Shown here piece after piece: positions 11,370 through 22,262 of a stretch of DNA of 64,000 bases; the first letter of the stretch is position 1; each line of letters opens with the position of its first letter. The stretch spans positions 19,721,816 to 19,785,815 of the forward strand of contig CM020619.1 in assembly GCA_009829735.1 (NCBI GenBank), written 5' to 3'. Position numbers and translations under genes: made by a program. The stretch comes from Pyropia yezoensis (lineage: Eukaryota > Rhodophyta > Bangiophyceae > Bangiales > Bangiaceae). A model generated the notes under the pieces. The model searched no databases, was not told the origin of the DNA, and worked only from the letters and a program-made list of their open reading frames with translations.

Positions 11370-11654
11370 CGTTTCTTACCCCAACACGTCGGAGAACTGA
11401 CCACGCTACTGGACATAGATGTGCCTTTCCCCCGGACGCGATACAATGTGGACCCTATCGAATGTTGGTGCATCGTCCTTCGCAGGCTGGCGTCGCCCGC
11501 CCGCTGGACTGACCTGGAAGATCTTTTTGGCAGAGATGCGACAGCTCTTTGTCATATTTACTACGCGACCGTAGAGATGATTCTGGGACGGTGGGGGAGC
11601 CTGTTGTCTGAGTTCGACGGGGAGGCGTCCAAGGGGGCGCCGCCGCCGCTGTGA
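11370..11654 (+). pseudogene. N-terminal fragment of a Harbinger (PIF)-type transposase
   Basis: From 11370 to a TGA at 11652-11654 the frame contains LPQHVGELTTLLDID, ECWCIVLRRLASPARWTDLE and DLFGRDATALCHIYYATVE. The pattern 'E-x-L-xxx-LRRLA-P-R-xx-DLE-xLFGR' followed by a helix ending in W/F is the region N-terminal to the DDE_4 core in Harbinger transposases. The frame then runs into Gly/Pro-coding GC-rich DNA and stops, and I found no catalytic DDE segment within the next kilobase. This is a truncated copy or a first exon. Harbinger elements also use a MYB/SANT-like partner, and a MYB/SANT-like gene lies about 1 kb downstream on the other strand. Confidence 0.6.
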
Positions 11655-12570
11655 GGGCGGGTGAGCCGTCGCCGCCGCGACAAGGCGGTGCCCCACGGCC
11701 CGTTGGGGCGGGGGTGGCGGAAATGGAAAACCGGGGGAGGGACGGGGCGTGTTGGGGGCGTCGTGGGTGCCGCTGCGCCCGCTGCGCCCTGTCTTGCGAC
11801 GGCGGCGGGCCGCCGCCCGGTTGCTGCGGTGCGCGCCTTGGAACTGCCGCGGCCAGCTGCGGCCGGGGCCAGTGTCAGCGCAGGCGTCGGCAGCACCCCA
11901 CCCTTCAGCGGCGGGGGGAGTGGCGGGATAGGGGGCGGGGGGGGCGCCCGTGCGGGTAGCGATCGTGGCGACAGGGAAGGGATTGAAGGTGCAGGCAGGC
12001 AATCCAGCTGAGCTGGGGTGGGGGTCCGCCCGGGTTATGAGCTGCTCGGAATGCACGGGGAGGGCGTAGCGGGGACGGACCTGGTGACCGTCGCCTCGCG
12101 GCTGGCGAGGCCTTCGCCTTCGCGGCTGGACGTGGCGCTTGGGCGACGATGGGGGGGGGGGGGCAGTGAGGCGTCGACTCGTGCGCCACTGCCGCTGGCG
12201 CCGACGTCTGCGCGCAGGCACGCGCTGAAGCCGGCGTTGACACCGGCGCTGCCGACAGGGTCAGCGCTCACAATAACGACGACGCCGCTTGCCCCCCTGC
12301 CGCCGCCTTCCCCGCCCTCGGCGCTGCCGCTACCGCCTGCACCGGCTGCGACGGAGTCGACGGCGTCTGCGGCGACGGCGATGGTGTGGGGGGGGAGGAG
12401 GGGATATGAGGGGAGAAGTGAGGGCGTCTTGGGCGGCGCGAACTTGCTTCGAAGCCAGAACATGCATATGCAAAATGCACCCACCAGAAAAAAGCAGAAC
12501 CAATCACAGACAACATCGTCCAAACAAAAGGCAAAAGAACGATCCAGAGCCACTAGTGAAGGAAGGGCTA
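11655..12570. other. GC-rich low-complexity interval, no gene recognised
   Basis: GCG, GGC and CCG triplets dominate, giving long overlapping frames on both strands (12018-13028 plus, 11406-12221 minus) of Ala/Gly/Pro/Arg composition. I see no motif and treat these as composition artefacts. Confidence 0.55.
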
Positions 12571-13485
12571 TCAACCCAGTTTCCGAACCAGGGCGGCAAT
12601 CAGCTGCATATTGGCGACACGCTCCTGACGCGCCTCCGCGTCGATGCACTCCTGACGCTCGCACCGTTCAGCGTCCGCACGATCACGGCGCGTCATCTCC
12701 TCCTTGTGTTTGTCTCGCTCGGCCAAAATTCGCTTTTCCGCCAGATCAGCCTGTCGTGCAGCCATATCCGCCTGCCGAGCAGCCAGCTCCATCCGACGCT
12801 CCTTCTGCCGCGCGAGAGTCAGCAAAATCCCATCTTCATCAGCATCCGGCCGTGCGCGACGGTTGCCGGCGAGAGGGGAAGAGCTCAGCGGAGCACGCGT
12901 ATCAGCTGCGGAACGAGTTGGCGACGGGCTCGGCGCATCGGTCGTGGCACAGCGAGTGGCGCGGCGCTCCATCGCTGCTTGACGAATGGCTGCGCCGTCA
13001 GCTATCAGCTTCTGCTCCTTTCTGGTAGCTTCGCCGCGCTCTGCATCCGCCTGAGCTTTCGCGTCGTTCATGGCGTCGATCGCGTCCGCCAGTAATTTGT
13101 CCAGCTCTGACTCGCCCCGCTCCTGCCCAGTCTCGGCAGCCTCGTCCTTGTCCTTCTTCTCGTACTGCTCCCTCAACAAGTGAAAGCGGTCGCGCAGGTG
13201 CTTACCGTCGGTCACAAAGGGAGCTTGAGGGTGCGCGTTGAAAGCCGCCGCGGCGGCTTCAAAACGCTCAATGGTTTTACCACGAGGGGGAACGTGGGCA
13301 GCAACGCCTATCACATCCTTGACGCCTAGCACGTCGTGACGTTCGTGCAGCCAGCGTCGCCGGGGCTTCTTGGTCTTGTCCGGCTGCCGGCTCGTGTCGT
13401 TCGCCAGCGGCTCAAGCGCGTCGCTACCTCCAGATAAGGCCCGCCTTCCACTTGTAACTGAGACGGTGTCCTCTCCACGCTCCAT
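12571..13485 (-). CDS. MYB/SANT-like protein with coiled coils
   Basis: A 304-residue protein from ATG 13485 to TGA 12571-12573. Residues 35-60 are basic (KTKKPRRRWLHERH). Residues 65-135 match the MYB/SANT-like pattern common in transposon-associated algal, oomycete and fungal proteins: a short helix, a GK anchor (TDGKHLRDRFHLLREQYEKK), then an acidic helix (ESELDKLLADAIDAMNDAKA). The rest is a Glu/Arg/Ala heptad-like coiled coil broken by a Ser/Pro linker, and it repeats AARQADMAARQADLAEKR. It ends LIAALVRKLG. The frame is intact. I chose this ATG because the longer upstream frame only reads the tandem repeat beyond it. The likely role is DNA binding or partnering with a transposase (Harbinger fragment 1 kb away), though a host transcription factor is possible. 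Confidence 0.7.
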   Translation of the reverse strand: MERGEDTVSVTSGRRALSGGSDALEPLANDTSRQPDKTKKPRRRWLHERHDVLGVKDVIGVAAHVPPRGKTIERFEAAAAAFNAHPQAPFVTDGKHLRDRFHLLREQYEKKDKDEAAETGQERGESELDKLLADAIDAMNDAKAQADAERGEATRKEQKLIADGAAIRQAAMERRATRCATTDAPSPSPTRSAADTRAPLSSSPLAGNRRARPDADEDGILLTLARQKERRMELAARQADMAARQADLAEKRILAERDKHKEEMTRRDRADAERCERQECIDAEARQERVANMQLIAALVRKLG

Positions 13486-13518
13486 CGGGAAATGGAGGTT
13501 CGGACTATGGGAAGCTCC

Positions 13519-13838
13519 AGGCCACCAGGCCACCGCTCCTGGCCACCGGGTACGGCGGCGGCTGCGGCGGCGCCACCGCCGCCAGCGGCGCCTGGCCGGC
13601 GCTCCTGGCCGGCGCTCCTGGCCGACGCACCTGGCTGCCGCTGCGGCCGCTCCTGGCCGCCGCACCTGGTTGCTCTCTTCAGGCCACCAGGCCACCGCTC
13701 CTGGCCACCGCACGCGGCGGTGGCGGCGGCGCCGCCACCACCGCCAGGGGCGCCTGGCCGGCGCTCCCGGCCGGCGCTTCTGGCCGACGCGCCTGGCTGC
13801 CGCTGCGGCCGCTCATGGACATCGCACCTGGTGGTTGC
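13519..13838. repeat. two tandem units of about 162 bp
   Basis: AGGCCACCAGGCCACCGCTC begins at 13519 and again at 13681. Both copies continue through matching CGGCGGC, CCTGGCCGGCGCTC and CTGGCTGCCGCTGCGGCCGC blocks with scattered differences. It lies directly 5' of the MYB/SANT-like gene. Unrelated GC-rich sequence follows to about 14160, with no credible gene. Confidence 0.7.
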
Positions 13839-14218
13839 CGCCACCAGCGGCGGCGACTGCGGCGCTTCTCCTTGCCACCTCACCTGGCCGCCGCAGCCGC
13901 CGCCACCACCGCTATCGGCGGCTGCTGCGGGGCAGCTCCTGGCCGCCTCACCCCGCCGCCGTCTCCGCCACAGGCGGCGTGACCAGGCAGCTGACACTAC
14001 CGTCACCAGCGGCGGCTGCGGCGGCGCCTCTCCTGGCCATCTCCGCCGCCGCCATCAGAGACCTGGCCATCTCCGCCACCTCCGTCAAAGACCTGACCGC
14101 CAGCAGGGCCACGTCCCCCACCGCGACCGCCGCCACGGGATGCGACGCCGCCACCGCTGATGCCGCATCTGGGACTGGCTGCGGCAGTGCCCCCCCCCCC
14201 CCCCCCTCCCCTTTCTCT

Positions 14219-14340
14219 CAACCCCACGCGCCGCTGTCCTTCCCGTCTCAACCCCAGGCGCCGCTGCCCTCCCTCTCTGAGCCACACGCTCCGCTACCCT
14301 CCCCCTTCTCAGCCCCACGCGCCGCTGCCCTCCCCCTCCC
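14219..14340. repeat. four tandem units of about 30 bp
   Basis: The motif CCCCACGCGCCGCTGCCCTC recurs with variation at about 14222, 14252, 14281 and 14312, after a poly-C run at 14190-14206. It is a short C-rich minisatellite, non-coding as far as I can see. Confidence 0.65.
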
Positions 14341-14443
14341 CACCACACTGATCAAGACTCCTGCTCGCCACTCCCCGCCTCACAGAAAGAATCGTCCTCG
14401 TCCTCGTCCGCGTCCAACACTTCCATCCAGGGACCGAAAGAGG

Positions 14444-15413
14444 TCAGGTCCCGGTCCCCGTGCATTCTTCAGGAGCCACGGCGCGGTCAGCGGAGGCCCC
14501 GTCGGAAACACGCAAGCCGTTAAGAGTCTCAACGCGCTGCTGCCACAGGCGCTTGTCGACAGCTGCGAGCATAAGCCTCCACGGCCCGCGGTGGCCAGGG
14601 TTCAACCCCGGCTTTGTGACCTCCACGATCCCCCCCATCCGCTTGGGGTACTCGTCAATCTTTGTACATGCGCCAGGAGGCAGACGAGGATGGGCCTTTC
14701 ACCCAAGGGGTTGGCCATGAGGAAGCGGCCCTCGCCGCCAAAGCGTTTGAAGATGGTGGCCACCGCGTCGCGTGTCGACTTAAAATGCGCGTCTTCGTAC
14801 AGGAAAAGTTGGCCGACGGACAGGCGTCGAGCCTCGGCGGGGGGCACGACCAGACGCTTGCGCTTAGACCTGGGAATGGCCATGCAGACGCACTTGCCCG
14901 TCATCTCGTGCAGCCTGTTGACAAAGACGCGAACCGAGGTTGTGGCGATGGCGCTGTAGAGGTAGTCAATGGCCCTGTTCAGCATCTTGTACACAACGAG
15001 GCGCACCATGACAGGAGCCGCCGTCGTCACCGCTGCTGAGCCGGTCGAGACGGCCGAACCATGCGAGCTGGCCGAGCCGGCAGAAGCCGTGCTGGCCCGA
15101 CTGGCCGTGCCGGTCGAGCCGGCTGTGCCGGCCCCGCCGGCCGCACCGGCAGCGCCGGCCTCGCCGGCCGCGCCGGCCGCGCCGGCTGCGCCGCCCGCTC
15201 CAGGTGAGCCCGCGCCGCCTGCGCCGCCTGCGCCGCCCGCACCGGGTGACCAGGCCGCGCCAACGGTCGAGCCTGCCGAGCCGGCCGAGCCGGCCGCGCT
15301 GGCCACGCTGCCTTAGTCAGCCCCCTTGTCCAATCCGTCCTCCTCCCAGTCCTCCTGGTCGTCCGCATCGCCCGCGCGCCTCGAGCGCTTCTTCTTGATA
15401 GGAAACAGCACTT
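14444..15413 (-). pseudogene. 3' part of a host gene split by element A
   Basis: This is the downstream half of the minus-strand gene whose upstream half is at 24792-26623. 15413-15313 finishes an exon (contains EVLFPIKKKRSRR, then acidic DDQEDWEEDGL) at a TAA at 15313-15315. The same frame then continues open: Ala/Gly collagen-like repeats (15010-15306), then from ATG 15009 ordinary protein (contains RAIDYLYSAIATTSVRVFV, AIPRSKRKRLVVPP and FKRFGGEGRFLMANP). Near 14685 the coding-like frame shifts by one and continues (contains KIDEYPKRMGGIVEVTKPGL, DKRLWQQRVETLNGL) to 14444. Either several exons and introns are merged here or the gene is decayed. The family is not recognised. Confidence 0.5.
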
Positions 15414-15418
15414 CGTCG

Positions 15419-15887
15419 TGTGGCAAAAACCACTTACACACACGGCACCCAAGTTGGGGCGGTGTACAAGGGCTGCCTCCCGTGTCGGGGGAACCGGAAG
15501 AAGTGCAAGTCGCACACACTCTGTCCCTGTTGTGGGGCAAACCCCCCACTGACAAACAAGAGGATGGTGTGTGGTCCAACCGTTTCTTGGTCGGGACGGG
15601 GACGCAGGGCCAAGCCCCGCTGTCCCTCCCCTTATCCCCCCAGGGTCCCCTCCGAATCTCGCCACTCAGAATCTCCCACCCCAGCACCTGCCGACCGGGC
15701 CACACGAAAATTCAAGACGATAAATGCAGAAAACCCTCAAATCCACGTTGGATTTACTACTAAGCTAACTATCCCAAACTTAGGGAATACGGACCCAAAT
15801 GCAGGGGGAGGAACGGATCAGGCTAGTGGCCTGCCGCCCCTTGCATGGCACGTGTTGCCCCCGTACCTGGGGGTCAATACTGCCACA
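15419..15887 (-). repeat. 3' LTR of element A
   Basis: 469 bp, TGTGGC...GCCACA as written on the plus strand. Next to it inside the element is the complement of the polypurine tract (15888-15900, CTCCCCTCTCCTC), as expected for the 3' end of a minus-oriented element. It contains the near-palindrome AAATCCACGTTGGATTT. Confidence 0.95.
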
Positions 15888-16224
15888 CTCCCCTCTCCTC
15901 AGTTCCGACCGACCCGGTCGGCCCTGTGAGGGGGTGCGTGAACGCACGTCTCGGCGTTGGGGGCGCGACTTGCTGTCCCCCCTTGAGTACGTAACGCGGA
16001 TGTGGAGACGATCACGTTGACCGCCCCTCTCCTCAAGCTTGCCCACTCGGCAGCTTGCTCTCCCCGGTTCTCACTTCACCATCCCACCACCTCCCCTTCA
16101 CCTTCCACTGGGCCGCCCCACGCTGGGGAGGCCACCCGTCTACCCACGATCCGAGTCCCCCTCAACTCGAGGCGGGTCTCGTGCCGCTGTAGCCAGGGCG
16201 TCTCTCCCCAACTTGGGGAGAGCC

Positions 16225-18168
16225 ATGGCGACCCCGGGGGTGGAGACGGACTCTCTCGACGAACGTATGGAGGACACCCCCTACGGTGCAGCGCCCGCCG
16301 GGACTTCCGGCGGGGGCTCCGCGATCACTCCGGGGGATGGGACTACCGCGTCACCCGGCTTTGGGATGACGGCGGGGTCTCCCCCGGAGGCGGGACAAGT
16401 TGTCCCGCGTGAGGCCTTGGGGCGGTGGTTTTACCCCGCTTGGCCTCTATATGAGGAGGGGTTGACTGTTCTTCGCTGTGGCCGACTTGGCACGGCGATG
16501 AGTCGGGTATGGGACCGCCTACGGGAGAAGTATCCCCGTAGGGTCGGGTTCCCTGCCGGCTTCAGGACGGACCAGTTTGCCTTCCTGGGCGAAGAGGAGG
16601 TTGAGGACGTTCAGCGTGCCAAGGCCACGGTGGACCGCGGGGGAACTATCCCGGGTCCCGGCGACTTGCCGACCTTTACTTGGGACGCGGTGGCAACTCG
16701 CCCCCCGTACCTTCACGAGGCCGATCCGCACACTCATCACTTTGATGTGCGGATGGAGAAGGACTTCCGGCGAGGTCCCTACTTGGTGACCTCGGCTCAA
16801 CTTGAGTTTCCTCAGCAGTCTGCTGCCAGTAAAGAACAGTACTATCCGAAGAAGCCCGAGTGGTGGCCTCAAGTTGAGGTCCCCTACGGGTTCCCGGCGT
16901 TGCTGCCACGGTTGCTTGACCACTTTGGCTCCGTCATGTTGATGGCTGGCCCTGATCACCTGGTGTGGGCCATGTTGGCCACCCAGTGGCTCCTCGAGGT
17001 CATGTCGACCTGGGTGTGTTGAGTTCAGCGGCGGGGGATGCTCTGGCATCTCCCCCTCCGCCTCATCCAAGGTTTGGAACAGCTCACCCCTCAGCTAGTT
17101 GCTGAGGAGTGCTCATCAGGACAACTCACTCTACTTGAGGAGATGCTCCGCCTCCACAGGTTTGTCGAGTGGGAGAGCATTGAGCACAAGTTGCGCCGCC
17201 CCACTCGTGGGCCCAAGGACGATGGCGCACTTCGCCAGTGCGTGTGGGTCGCTCGTGAACTTCACGACGGCCGTGTGGTCCTACGAGAGGGGTTGGGCAT
17301 CGGGGACTACCCGTATGCCCCGGGGGTGGATCGCCACACTGCGCCACCCCCGGACAAGCCCATAGTTATGGCTGTGCCCTCATATGATGACCATATGACT
17401 CAACCTACTGCGGGGGCCCCAAGTCGGGGTCGCAGTTACACCCGGGTCCCGCCACCTCGGCGTGCCCCTCCGCTTCCTCCTGTCCCCTACCAGGCGCACG
17501 GGGAAATCCCGATTAGCGTGGCCGTTGAGTCGTCCACCCCGGTGTGCCCCAACTTGGGGGCCACCCTCCTGACGGTATACCCCAAGTTGGTGTTACCGCC
17601 CACGCCTCTTACCTCAGAGATGATGATCACCACGTTGGTGCGCACCATTTCCTGGTTGGCCGCGTCGACCGCAACCCTTCAAACTTCCGAGACTCCTCAA
17701 CTTGAGGAGCGCGTTCGTACTGTAGTGGCGACCGCGAGTTGCGAGTCGGTGGCGGAGTTTATGACGGCCGAGTTGGCTCGCATTGGGACTATTATGTTCC
17801 ATCCAGCCTCAATTGGGCGTGGCAAACGTCGTGCGAGCCGGGCATACTCGCCTCCTCGCCGTCGTCGCCGACACTCGCGGCGCTCTCCCTCCGTGTCGGA
17901 AGAAGAGTTGTCTTACTCCGTCTCGGAGTCCTCGACTCCGTCAGAGTCGGAGTCGATCCGGCGTCTGCGTCGCCAACTTGCGCGCAAGACTAAGCAGAAG
18001 AGCAGCCGCGGTCGTCGCCACTTGCGCGACCGTGAGGGGCGTGACGGGTCCGACTTGGAGCCGCCGGCCCCCTCGACTGGTGGGGAGCGTTATCGCCGGG
18101 GGTCTCGCCGCTCGCCTCCACGTGCGGGCGAGGGCCGTGGGGTTGGAGAGTCTAGCATGCATGCCTAG
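16225..18168 (+). pseudogene. antisense ORF of element A, one internal stop
   Basis: This is the copy of the extra ORF described for element B, on the strand opposite gag-pol. It starts at ATG 16225 in a strong context (CCATGG), has a premature TGA at 17020-17022 (element B has sense codons there), and continues in the same frame from 17023 to TAG 18166-18168. Apart from that stop the frame is open for about 1.9 kb and its protein is collinear with the B copy, including the Arg/Ser-rich tail (contains YSPPRRRRRHSRRSPS). It ends a few residues earlier than the B copy. Confidence 0.8.
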
Positions 18169-18279
18169 TTGGCAGCTGCCTTTGTTGTGAGAGTGTGAGG
18201 GTTAGGGATGTAGTTAGAAGCCACTCTGCGTACCACTTCGACTTGAAGCACTCTCTTGGCACTGTTGCTCGGCCTTCCC

Positions 18280-21200
18280 TCACGTTGAGGGAGCGCTTTT
18301 AGGGTCTATCTCATTCCGGGCACAGTAGGCCCGAACCTTCTCAGCGGGAAGGTCCTCCACATACTCCCACGTATCATCCTTGGCTTTGTAGCCAAACCAA
18401 CGCACCCTCAACATGAGGCGGTCAGTGTCCTCATCCCAGCCGTGGTCGATGAACTTATCGAACACGTACTCCTGCGGGCCCTGTTTGGCCGCAGGCAGTG
18501 AGGGGAGGCGCCACGCATTCAACGCACGCGCCCAAGCTGGGTCGCCTGCAGGCGGTGGTGCAACTTTGACCACGTCCTGTCCGTTCACTGTGCGGACCCC
18601 ATCGTCACTTTCGATGGTGAAGCGCCGCCCATCAGTACGGAGGACCTCGTACGGCCCCTTCGTCTGGAATACCAACTTACCCCCCGTTGGGGTGTGTGAG
18701 TGGACCAATACCCAGTCACCCTGTTTGGGGACATGCTTGGCATTACGCACCTTCTTGTCACAGGTACGCTTGTAGCGCTTTTGCGCTTTGTCCATCGCAG
18801 CCCTGACTTAAGGGATGAGTTTTTCAAGCCTAGCAGCGAACTCCACCTTACTCTCATTAGGAGTAGGCGTACTGCCACCATCCTCCCTAGTTGGGAGCGA
18901 CCGCCGCACGGCAATAGACCGCACGCGACGGGGGGTCTCCAAAGCGAGGGGTACTTCCCCGGTAGATGAGTGAACCTGCGAATTGTAGGCAGTGGTAAGA
19001 GTATAGATGTATTGGTCCCACGTCTTCACGTGCTCACTCACATGGTGGCGCAGCTGCCTAACAATAGTTTTGTTGAAGCGCTCCACCTGCCCATTAGTTT
19101 GAAGGTGGTAGGGGGTGGCATAGTTTGCCCGCACCCCCAACATATCCAGCACTCCCTGAAACAGTACAGACGCAAATTGCGGTCCATTGTCCAATAGTGT
19201 ACTATCCGGAATGCCATACGCGGCAACCCAGTGATCTAGGAAGGCTGACACGACCGACATGGCCGTGATCTCTGCCAGTGGGATCGCTCGCGTAAGTTTC
19301 GTGAGGCGGTCGCAGATAACCAGGAGGTACTGGTTGCCCTCCTCGGTCACTGGCAGCGGCCCAAGGATGTCCATCGCCAACGCGGCAAAGAGCTCCTTGG
19401 CCGGGAACAATAGCATAGCCGTAGTAGGCCGCCGTTCCATCAGACGGTTCTGTGCACAACTTGTGCAGGCAGCCACCCAACTGTAGATGTCCACCACCAT
19501 GGACGGCCAGTAGTACCTGGTCCTCAGGGTCTGGTACAGTTTACTAGACCCCAGGTGTCCAGCCGTGGGAGCGTTGTGCTCCCTCTCAAGGATACTGCCC
19601 TTGAGGGATGCGGGGACGACAGGTTGTTCGGTCCCCTGGAGTACCCCCCTCCTCATGAGGAAGCCATCGTCTCCCAGAAAGAACCGCGTCTCCGCCACTG
19701 TATCCAGTGCATCCCTCTGCGACGTGCAGAAGGGATCCTGGGCCTGGGCCTTCACCACCTCGTCCAGGGACAGGGGCAAGTCCTTCTTGTTCCCTGGCGC
19801 CTCGGGGTTCAACGCCTGACCCGAGCGCGTGACTACCCCCACAATGGGGATGTCCTCATCGACTGGGTTAAAGTCCAGCCCCTCGGTAGGTACCCGAGAG
19901 AGGCCGTCGGCAAGGGCATGTTGCCTGCCAGGATGGTACTCAATATCAAAGTTGAAGGGTGCCAGTCGCACCCTCCACCGGTTGAGACGAGTGTTCGTAC
20001 AGTCCGTCTTGAAGATGAACTGCAACGCGCGGTGGTCACAGCGGATGAGGAACTTCTCACCCTCTAGGTAGTGATGAATTGACGTCTCCGCCCACACCAC
20101 TGCGAGTCCTTCCAACTCGGTGACTCCGTAGTTCTTCTCGGCCGAGTTCAGTCCCTTGCTGAAGTATCCCACCGGCAGTACTCCTTTTCCGGCTGCTGCT
20201 GAAGCAACACACAACCAAGTTGGTCGTAGCTAGCATCCACATCCAGGATGTAGTGGCCTCCCAACCTGGGAATAGCCAGGATAGGGGGCTTCAGCAGAAG
20301 GTCCCGAAGAGTCTCAAAGGATTCCTGCTCCACCCGACTTGGGGGAGGCAGGTTCTTCGGTAGCGTTGAGCTCACTAACTCATTCAACGGTTTCGCCACC
20401 TTGGCGAAGCCCTTGGTGAAACGGCGGTACACGTTACACATCCCGAGGAAGCTCCTCATCTGGGTCTGGGTCCGGGGGTACTGAGCCTTACGGATGGCCC
20501 TCAAGTTTTTCTCGTTGACACTGAGACGCCCCGGACGGACAACATGTCCCAAGTATTCCACCTCTTGAGTGAAGAGGTGGCACTTACTCGCCTTCAGTGA
20601 CACACCGGCGTCAGCAAGTAGCTTGAACACCTGGCCAAGATGGCCAATGTGTTCCTCCGGACTTTGGGAGAACACAATGATATCGTCTTGGTACACGAAA
20701 CAGATCTGCCACCGTACTCCGGCCAGAATCGTGTCCATAGCGCGCAGGAAAGTTGCCGGCGCGTTACACAGGCCAAACGGTAGACGCTTGCACTGGTAGG
20801 TACCACAGTGACAGGTAAAGGTAGTTTTATGCCTGTCCTCCGGGGCAATGGGAATTTGCCAGTACCCCGCGTTACAGTCCAGGGTAGAGAACACGTTCGA
20901 CTCCCCCAGAGAGTCCAGACAGTCGTCCATCCTAGGTAGGGGATAACTGTCCTTCACCGTGCTCTCGTTGAGCTTACGGTAGTCGATACAAAACCGGGGG
21001 GTCCCATCAACTTTGGGGACGATAACCACCGGACTCGCCCACTCGGCGTTACTGGCCTTGATCACATCGAGGGCCTCCATGCGAGCAACTTGCTCCTTAT
21101 CGAGGGCCCTTGAACGGGGTCCTCCCCTATAAGGTTGTTGGCGTATAGGGGGTGCACCGGGCTTCAACTCGATCCGGTGTTGGGTGGCTCTCATGAGTCC

Positions 21201-22262
21201 CAATTGGCCATCCCACAACTTGTGATATTGGTCCAAGAGGCGTTCAACTTGAACCCTCAACCTGGGTGGGACACCCTCCATGTTCACATGGGGCCGAGGA
21301 GAGGCGGACGACTTGGCTTGATGCTTCTCCTTTCCGGACTTCGGGTCGCTACTCGCGCCCGCGTTGAGGGTGACCGCTACTACCGGTCCCTCGTGTTGGT
21401 CGATATAGCCGAACTTGGCTCCCGACTTGAAGCACTTGGGCGACGAGCTCAGGTTCATCACCTGGATCCTCCACGGGACTCCGGCTTTGGAGTCCATCGT
21501 GCCAAGGGCAACATGCACTTGGTTCTTGCGAGCAAGACGGGGGTGAGAGTGCACTACCACGTTCCCCGTATAATCAGTTACAACGTCAACGTGCGCCACC
21601 GAGTTGGGGGGCAACGTGACCTTACGGGCTGAACGCAGGGTAGCAGTAAATCCTTCTCTCACAGAGCAAGCAGGCTTCGACTGTGAGACTGTCACAGGAG
21701 CCACAGACTTTCCCTTACCAAGGATGGGGATGTTTTCCCCATTCATCAACTTGACCCAATACTCAGGGCCACAAATCAAAGGCACTTGTGTAACAACATA
21801 AGGGGTACCCAGAAGCAGGGGTACCGATATATTCTGACCTACTCCATAGGTCACGTCGACCTCATGGGTCCCCAACCTAGTTGGTAGGGTCACGGCACCA
21901 ACGATGGGAAGTACCCCACCATTGATATCGATTAGATGGTCAGCTTTAGACTTCCAGTGTTGGAGCTACATCTCCTTTGGTAATAGCGACTTGCGTATCA
22001 AGGAGGCTCCTGACCCGGTATCAAGTACGATACAGGAACAACAGGAGCGGCCGGGGGCAAGTTGCACCCGTCCAGCCACCTGGAAGTTCTCACCCGTCAG
22101 CACCGCGATGACCCGACGTGGGTTTACGTTCTTGGGGAGTCCTACCCGAGGTGGGCGGACTCCCTTAGGTCGCCGCAGTATCCGGCACGGTTGGTTCGTC
22201 CTCTTGACCCACTTGGCCGAGGCTGCCGTTGTGAGCTTTGGACGGCCAGCTCCAACGGTCAT
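18280..22262 (-). pseudogene. pol of element A, multiply broken
   Basis: The order is protease (LDTGSGAS), reverse transcriptase (YQDD at the catalytic site), RNase H, integrase with HHCC finger and DDE motifs, and chromodomain, as in element B. Lesions visible against B are a nonsense TAG at 21966-21968 just after the protease motif, a 1-nt deletion near 20165-20175 at the start of the RNase H to integrase connection, and a nonsense TAA just before the integrase-chromodomain linker (near 18808). The frame begins with ATG 22262, overlapping the last codon of the zinc-knuckle frame (ATGA). Confidence 0.9.

Noticed and set aside
16202-16222. Hairpins of the retroelement as rho-independent-type terminators or CRISPR repeats
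   Set aside because: Eukaryotic context, no U-tracts, arms differ from site to site, and no regular spacing, so neither explanation fits.
21135-21632. 165-codon plus ORF inside element A (and its counterpart 33599-34096 minus in B)
   Set aside because: Antisense shadow of pol. Unlike the antisense ORF near the 3' LTR it overlaps conserved pol sequence and has no start in good context.
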